Origin: Dastarcus helophoroides
Lineage: Eukaryota; Arthropoda; Insecta; Coleoptera; Bothrideridae
NCBI GenBank assembly: GCA_028583605.1
Contig: CM053327.1
Coordinates: 24,043,629-24,107,628 of the forward strand
Direction of reading: 5' to 3'
DNA length: 64,000 nucleotides
In this document: piece by piece, positions 58,531 through 64,000 of the stretch
Layout of the letters: every line of letters starts with the position of its first letter
How positions within the stretch are numbered: position 1 is the first letter of the stretch
Made by a program: the position numbers and the translations under genes
The notes under the pieces: generated by a model
The model's database searches: none
Told to the model about the DNA's origin: nothing
Seen by the model: the letters and a program-made list of their open reading frames with translations, nothing else

Positions 58531-59660
58531 AAATCACAGCTACAAAAAATTTTTATACGGAGGATTTAAAAAATATTTGTTATTTTGTTGTTTCGCAAAA
58601 ACCTAAAAATTTACATAAAAATAATTAAGTTATGTGCTAAAAAGCGTTTGTTGAGTACAATATTTTTTTTATTTTTTGAAATACTATGCTTTTTGCCAGT
58701 TGGCAATATTCTGGAAGTGGTGCACAATCATAAATTTGTACTCGAGGAACTATATTTTGTGAATAGGCAACAAAGGGCTTTAAAGATAAACTTACATTCC
58801 TAACTGTCAAAAATTATTTTATTTTAGTCTTAAAATTGATCTTAATATGCCAATGTTGATATCAGAGAGCGAGAAATATAAAATTTTATTGAAAGCACTT
58901 TAAGAAGAAAAGCACATTGAAGCTAGAAAAGTTGTTAAAAAATTTTTCAGTGGAAACTGATGTATAAGGTCTGTATCTCATTTGTTAGAAAAATTACACA
59001 AAATGATGGAGACTAGAGAATAAAATAAGGAAGTGGATGACTAAAATCTGTAACAGTAGAAAGAAATATCGAAATTGGCAAAAATCCACGAATTATTGAA
59101 AAGGAGTTTGGTTTTAAGATATCGTCTTTAAGACATATTATAAAGTGCGGTTTGTAATTTGTAGCATTTAAAAGGTTGCATGAAATTTCCAGTAAAATAT
59201 TCGTATTGTGCACGTCTTCACTAAAATGATAATAGAATTGACTAAAAACGGAGTATCCCAAAAATTAAAAAAGTTTCACTCAGAAAATGTTGCTCTTTTT
59301 AATACATAACTAATTTGCGTTTATGCAAATTCTTAGTTTTTTTTACGAAACACTCAAACTGACACATATCTTCAAAACTTTCTATATAAAAATTGATTAT
59401 ATCTGCAAGACTTTTCACTTGATTGCTTAAAAACTTATTATACATTATCGTATTGTAAAATATAACTTACTAATAAAAAAATAAATCAACCAAATAAGAT
59501 CTGGATATTTTTTTATCCCACCCTACTTCAAACTTAATCACAATTTTTTAAAAGCAAGAATTTTTATATGATTATATATTTTTGTGCAATGCAGGTTTAC
59601 ATAAATGAACTAATTTACTAGGACTCGAATGTCTTTGTACTAAAGTTTCCAAATTTTCAG
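58531..59660. other. End of intron C
   Basis: AT-rich and no gene recognised. Ends at the acceptor aaattttcag (59651-59660). Confidence 0.45.
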
Positions 59661-59930
59661 ATTTTTTGCTGGTGGCCTTCCCATCATAAGTCACCGCACC
59701 AGCCCCAACATTACTGTAGTAATAGTAGCTCTGGCGAAGGTGGAGGTCATATGCCAGGTTGTGACTTAGAAGGACTGTCCGAAAAATATTGGGGTGAAAT
59801 TTTAGAACGAACTTTATCCTCCACGTCACTCCATGCTCTTCATAGGGCATATTCTCACCCTAGAATGGATCGTTGTAATGGAGGAATTCAAGAAATGAAA
59901 GTCTTCGATACTGCCGTACCGGATTTATGA
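59661..59930 (+). CDS. Class A GPCR exon: C-terminal cytoplasmic tail
   Basis: This is an open 89-codon frame after acceptor aaattttcag, in phase with the preceding exon. It starts IFCWWPSHHKSPHQPQHYCS, where the Cys residues soon after helix 8 could be palmitoylated (inference). It continues with SSSGEGGGHMPGCDLEGL, KYWGEILERTLSSTSLHALH and KVFDTAVPDL before TGA 59928-59930. The Ser/Thr-rich tail suits kinase and arrestin regulation. The opposite strand is also open but has no supporting features. Sense codons continue after the TGA (see next entry). Confidence 0.75.
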   Translation: MFCWWPSHHKSPHQPQHYCSNSSSGEGGGHMPGCDLEGLSEKYWGEILERTLSSTSLHALHRAYSHPRMDRCNGGIQEMKVFDTAVPDL

Positions 59931-60014
59931 AAATTGGACAAAACCACGCAGACTTTCGATACAATTTTAGACAGTATGGGAAGCTCCGCAGAAACTGCCA
60001 CCTTATCAAAATAA
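59931..60014 (+). CDS. Possible extended GPCR C-terminus after TGA
   Basis: Directly in frame after the TGA, 27 codons read KLDKTTQTFDTILDSMGSSA then ETATLSK and TAA (60012-60014). The Thr/Ser-rich, low-AT-bias composition looks like genuine receptor tail. Either TGA is the true stop and this is UTR, or the TGA is a nonsense change or sequence error, or it is read through. An AATAAA at 60205-60210 is a candidate polyadenylation signal for either case. Confidence 0.35.
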   Translation, partial: KLDKTTQTFDTILDSMGSSAETATLSK

Positions 60015-60204
60015 GGCTGCGTGGTGTGATATGACTTATAAATTATTATGTGCGCAAGTTACTTTGTAGGTTTGTTGAATCAAAAGAGAGACTTTTATAA
60101 ATATAGACATATATTGTCTTTATTTGGACAACAGGAGTTTATGAATATTTATTATCTAGGATGTATTTTTGTAATATTTTACTCCTAAGATCCAGATTTT
60201 TTAA

Positions 60205-60210
60205 AATAAA
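60205..60210 (+). promoter_or_regulatory. Candidate polyadenylation signal for the receptor gene
   Basis: AATAAA about 190 bases after TAA 60012-60014. Such hexamers are common in AT-rich DNA, so support is only positional. Confidence 0.3.
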
Positions 60211-60589
60211 TTTGTATCACAAGCAATTATTGAAATGAAATTTACAAACCTAATTAATATGTGTGTTTTTAATACGTAGTACATTGTGTTCAACAAAGAA
60301 CTTAAAAGCACAATTAAGATTAAAAGGTAAAACTGATAACTTTAAGAACTGTAAAATAAAAGGATGTTGTCAACTTAAATCATACCTTTGTAAAATAATT
60401 TTAATATTTATCTTAAGTATATATTGCCAGCAAATAATAGATGATTTTAAGTATGTTGCTGTATTTTGTCCCTGAACTATGTGTAAATTCGTTTCATTAC
60501 CTACATATTAAAGAAGTTTAACATGAATACCCATAGCTTCCCGTATTCCGTTAAACAACAGCACAATATGAAGATTATGTAAATGAAAG
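60211..60589. other. Intergenic spacer downstream of the receptor
   Basis: Nothing recognised. Confidence 0.4.
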
Positions 60590-62815
60590 CGTTTACAAGC
60601 CCTTTAGGCCCATAGCTTGATAATATTCTTCCAATGCTTTCTGTCTCCAGCTGCCATTCTCCGGTTTCTAATACTCTTTTCTTTTAGATCCCCTGAACTG
60701 CGTCATGCCACCGTTTTCTTGATCTACCTTTCCTTCTTTTTTTTACCTTCTGGAAACGTCCAACCGCAGTTCTTAACCAATCTGACTTCCTCTATCCTTT
60801 GCAAATGCCCCAACCATTGCAATCGCCGCGCCCTCACGTGCTGAGATATGGACGGTCCTCCAATCATCTCCTATATTTCTCTATTTGAACCTCTTTCCCA
60901 GATGTCCTCTACCTTCTTCCTTCCAAAAACTCTACGTAATATTTTCCTTTCCCATATCAACAGGTTTTCTTCAATTTTTTAGTCCATGACCATACAGCAT
61001 CGTGGGTCACAGTATAGTTTTATACAGGCTGATTTTAGTCTTGTGGGAAATCTCTTTTGACCTTATTAATCTGTTTAGCCCACCCGCGCACCTATTACTT
61101 TTCGCTAGATTTACTGCCGACTCTTCGTTACGACATTTGTCTATTAGTACGCCTAGGTACATATAATTTTCTACTTCTTCAAATTCTAGGAAGTGTTTTT
61201 GATCAGTTTGAACCGAAAAGTACCCATTCGATGTTTCTCGTGTCTTCCCTAGCTTCATGTAATTACTCTTGTCTTTGTTAACCTGAAGCACAACCCTGCT
61301 CGCCGCCTCCACCAGATCTCTTGTAATAATTTCTAATTTCTTCTTTCTTCTGGCGAGTAACAGGATATCATCTTCGTAGGCGAGGCATTGATGGGATATG
61401 TTAAAAAGGGTTCCATATCTATTTATACCACTTTCTCTTATAACATTTTTCAAGACTATATTAAACAATACTGTCGATAGTGGATCTCATATGTGGTATT
61501 ATGTAAGTAAAGTCCTTGTAACTAGTCGAACTATCTTTTCTGGTGTTTTAAATTTCCTCAATATTTCAATAAGTTTCTTTCTATTTACAGAGTCATAGAC
61601 AGCTTAGCTTTAAAATCTATGATCATGAGAGTCAGGATTTTATATTCATAACATCCAGTTAAAATCTGTTTTAGCATATACAGATAAGGAAAACTTTTCA
61701 TTGTCCATGTAAAACGCTAAGAATTGTCCCTTCCATAGTTTTCTACGGCCGCTGAACGTATTCCCCTACTTTGACGGAACATGCTCGTATCTTCCTCTTT
61801 AGATGTTAGAAAAAACTCGTCGAGAGTTTTACAACAGACTGGAATATTGTTTAGCGCAGACTGGCGGCCTATTTGAGCTCCTTATATTATAATGTTTGCA
61901 GAGTTATTTTGTTATATTCTTCTTTAGAATTATTATTTATTTTGTTTAAGAAATCTCGTTTATTTATTTTGGTTATCAAAGAATATCAGTTATATTTTGC
62001 CTCAGACGTTGCTTAAATCAACGGACTAAAAGAACAAACACATGTGGTACGCAAATTTTAATAAAATTGTTGCCTGCCAGTAGTAATTCCGTAACAAAAC
62101 ACGTTAGCAGCTATGATGTACTACTGAAATCTCCACCAGCACTGATCGCTGCGCTCTGAGTTGAATTGTTTACACCTGTGTAGGAGAATACAAGGCGCCG
62201 CCCATCTATCCCACTATTAGCTCTCAATGTTAAATCTCTCATTAACATTCTCCCTATGGACAGTGTTTGACTTTCCTGATGTGTATATTTGGTCTGTTGT
62301 GGATCAGTTCTATTTAAAACCTGCTTGGTATTCGCCAATAAAATTTTCCAAATAGGTTTCTAGTCTTTCCTATATTATCGTTGTAATTATTTTGTATGTT
62401 ACGTCTTGAAAAGTTATTCCTCTGTAATTACTGCATTCTGCTAGGTCTCCTTTTTTAAAGAGTTTTGTTCCATTTCTGCGGCATAATTTCATTTTCCCAA
62501 ATTTTTCTTGCTAACAGGAATATTTTTGTATTTAGAATGACACCTCAATACTCCAAATTTTCTGATGTAAAGTTATTCTCCCCTGCACTGTTATTGTTTT
62601 TTGTTGCGTATAATACGTCTTCTATTCTTTTTCATTTGATTCTAATACTTCTTCTACAGTCGCCTTTTGTTGGTGCTCTTCAAATCATTCCCTTCTCCAG
62701 TATTCAACAATTCCTCGAAGTACTCTCTCCATCTTCCAAGGATATCATCTTCCCTTCCAAGGGAAGAAAATTATCTTGTTTTTATGTCATAGAAGATCTT
62801 TAAGAATGTGCGTCA
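60590..62815 (-). pseudogene. LINE reverse transcriptase (RTE/BovB-like endonuclease-RT type), broken
   Basis: Minus-strand blocks in order: about 62750 DILGRWREYFEELLNTGEG; 62480-62360 LFKKGDLAECSNYRGITFQD and TYKIITTI; 62340-62285 FIGEYQAGFK and STTDQIYT; then, after a 603-bp inserted element, MLKQILTGCYEYKI and IDFKA with YDSVNRK in the next frame. The 153-codon frame 61468-61007 has MFNIVLKNVIRESGINRYGT and LAYEDDILLLARRKKKLEI, where the catalytic YADD is YEDD but both Asp remain. The tail (60990-60600) carries RRLQWLGH-like and QAMGLKGL blocks. Multiple frameshifts make it inactive. Confidence 0.8.
61681..62283. mobile_element. 603-bp non-autonomous TIR element inserted in the LINE
   Basis: The left end CAGATAAGGAAAACTTTTCA then TTGTCCAT, and the inverted right end CACATCAGGAAAGTCAAACA then CTGTCCAT, are similar over about 28 bp. 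TATA flanks both ends. Removing it restores the LINE reading order (TDQIY next to MLKQIL). A 75-codon minus-strand frame inside (62111-62338) overlaps the boundary and is a shadow. Confidence 0.6.
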
Positions 62816-64000
62816 TTGATCACAAGTGATCTATTGTGATTGTCTTAGAAACCCTGTAGGAATTTTTAGGTAATTTAATTTATTTTTTTATAGACAAAAT
62901 GTATTTTTTTCGAAATTTCTTTTCTTAAAACCTAAATTTTCAGAAACCAAGTCATAATTTTTTTCATCGATTTTTCCAGACATTCTTACCTTCTCTAAAA
63001 TAATTAAATTTCTAAAAAATTAAAATACTATACTAGGTTTTCCTCATGGTAGACATCCCCTTTTTTATCGATATTTAGGCTTCTTTCGTGATCATCAAGA
63101 ATCAAGCTAGTTCAAAGGTTATTGTCGACATTTTAAGACTCAATTTAAAACATCCCTATTGGGGTCACAATCTTGGGTTTAATGTACAAAAAAAAAACAA
63201 AAATAAAAAACAAATAACAAAGTCTGGAAAGTTTCATAATAAAAATAGTTTTACTTTCAAGAAAAATTAATCACATAATCCCAAACTTTAAAATAAAAAT
63301 ATAGAAAACAAAATGGATAAAGGGGCAAATTAAAGAACGTGGTTTTAGATGTTTAAGAGATATTCTTAAAATCTCGAATTTTTTTTAGTTGTTTGCCTTT
63401 AAATTGCAAATTTTAGCTTTTTTTTTGAGATTCGACCTGTTTTACATATTTTAAATTTTAGCTTTAAGTCCCTAACATTTTGTTCTCAAAATTTCGATAA
63501 TCTTTTTAGAACAAATCGAAATGTTTATCTAATAAGTACATTTTAAAAAATGTGTTAGAAATATCCATTTAATAAATTTCGATCTTTATAATTTCAATTT
63601 TATAGTGACATTTTAAAATTTTTTCGAGAATAAATTTGTACTTTCCAACAACAAAAAATTTAGAAAAAATGTTAGAGATCGACTTTTTTGGAATGTAGTT
63701 CATTAGAAAAATCAAGTTGCACACGACAAATCGAGAATTATGAGGACACACGGATTGCAAAGACATCTTTGTAAAACAAATACACAATTTTCAATAAAAC
63801 TCGAAATTTTGAAAAATAAAAGTACACGTGTTGAGCGAAAATTGAATTTGAAGAGAAATATCCAAGATTAGAGAGAAAAAAAATAACTTCTCTTAAAAAG
63901 GCTAAATTTTGGAATAACATCGATAGAAAATAAAAATATCAAAAAAAACTTAAAATTTTAAAGCACAATAAACTGTTTGAAATTTCACTAGCTATTGTGA
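62816..64000. repeat. AT-rich degenerate short-period sequence to window end
   Basis: Phrases such as AAATTTCGAT, AAATTTTAGCTTT and CTCGAATTTT recur irregularly. No gene is seen. The texture is like the stretch at 48480-48830. Confidence 0.4.

Noticed and set aside
59572..59850. 92-codon minus-strand frame
   Set aside because: Antisense shadow of the receptor C-terminal exon, which has the splice site and phase support.
1..64000. CRISPR array, bacterial operon or rRNA/tRNA genes
   Set aside because: No regularly spaced direct repeats with spacers, no operon-like packing and no RNA gene signature; all evidence is eukaryotic.

Overview
This is eukaryotic nuclear DNA, almost certainly from an insect with an AT-rich, transposon-dense genome. 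The evidence is GT/AG-spliced exons of a class A GPCR separated by introns of up to 30 kb, a mariner/Tc1-rich repeat load, Penelope-like elements (PLEs), RNase H-bearing and endonuclease-RT type LINEs, and low-GC spacer with no bacterial gene organisation. I cannot name the species.

The one host gene I can support is an orphan, amine-receptor-like GPCR on the + strand. Four exons are visible: 1748-1864 (TM3 and the DRY motif), 32082-32379 (TM4, ECL2, TM5), 53661-53915 (TM6, TM7) and 59661-59930 (C-terminal tail). All three introns are phase 0. TM1 and TM2 lie upstream of the window. The coding sequence has one extra base at about 32220. The tail has a TGA at 59928 that is followed by 27 more sense codons in frame.

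Nearly everything else is mobile DNA in the introns. 1-942: the end of an ISL2EU-like transposase with a SWIM zinc finger. 6010-7205: a LINE RNase H end. 8093-8345: a MITE. 8886-10403: a Tigger-like element. 11745-12090: a LINE 3' scrap. 15248-20163: a TIR element carrying a DUF7869-like gene, interrupted near its C-terminal end by a PLE (17265-19690). 23670-24560: a TIR element. 24745-25935: a LINE RT. 25981-29220: a foldback mosaic containing a mariner. 33326-33510 and 44409-44585: pogo-type MITEs. 35206-36501: a complete-length mariner. 37228-37863: a PLE end with a GIY-YIG domain. 38159-39539: a Tc1-like element. 42763-43334: a pogo-like transposase scrap. 45408-46330 and 55758-58022: two deletion derivatives of one long-TIR family. 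49012-51122: clustered, mutually inverted PLE ends around a GC-rich cassette. 52812-53153: a probable solo LTR. 60590-62815: a LINE interrupted by a TIR element.

The most unusual structures are three. PLE termini carry hammerhead-ribozyme-like cores. An outward-facing PLE pair brackets a GC-rich cassette with an in-frame 27-bp tandem array. The DUF7869-like gene sits inside a recognisable TIR transposon. No rRNA, tRNA, CRISPR or bacterial-type operon was found.
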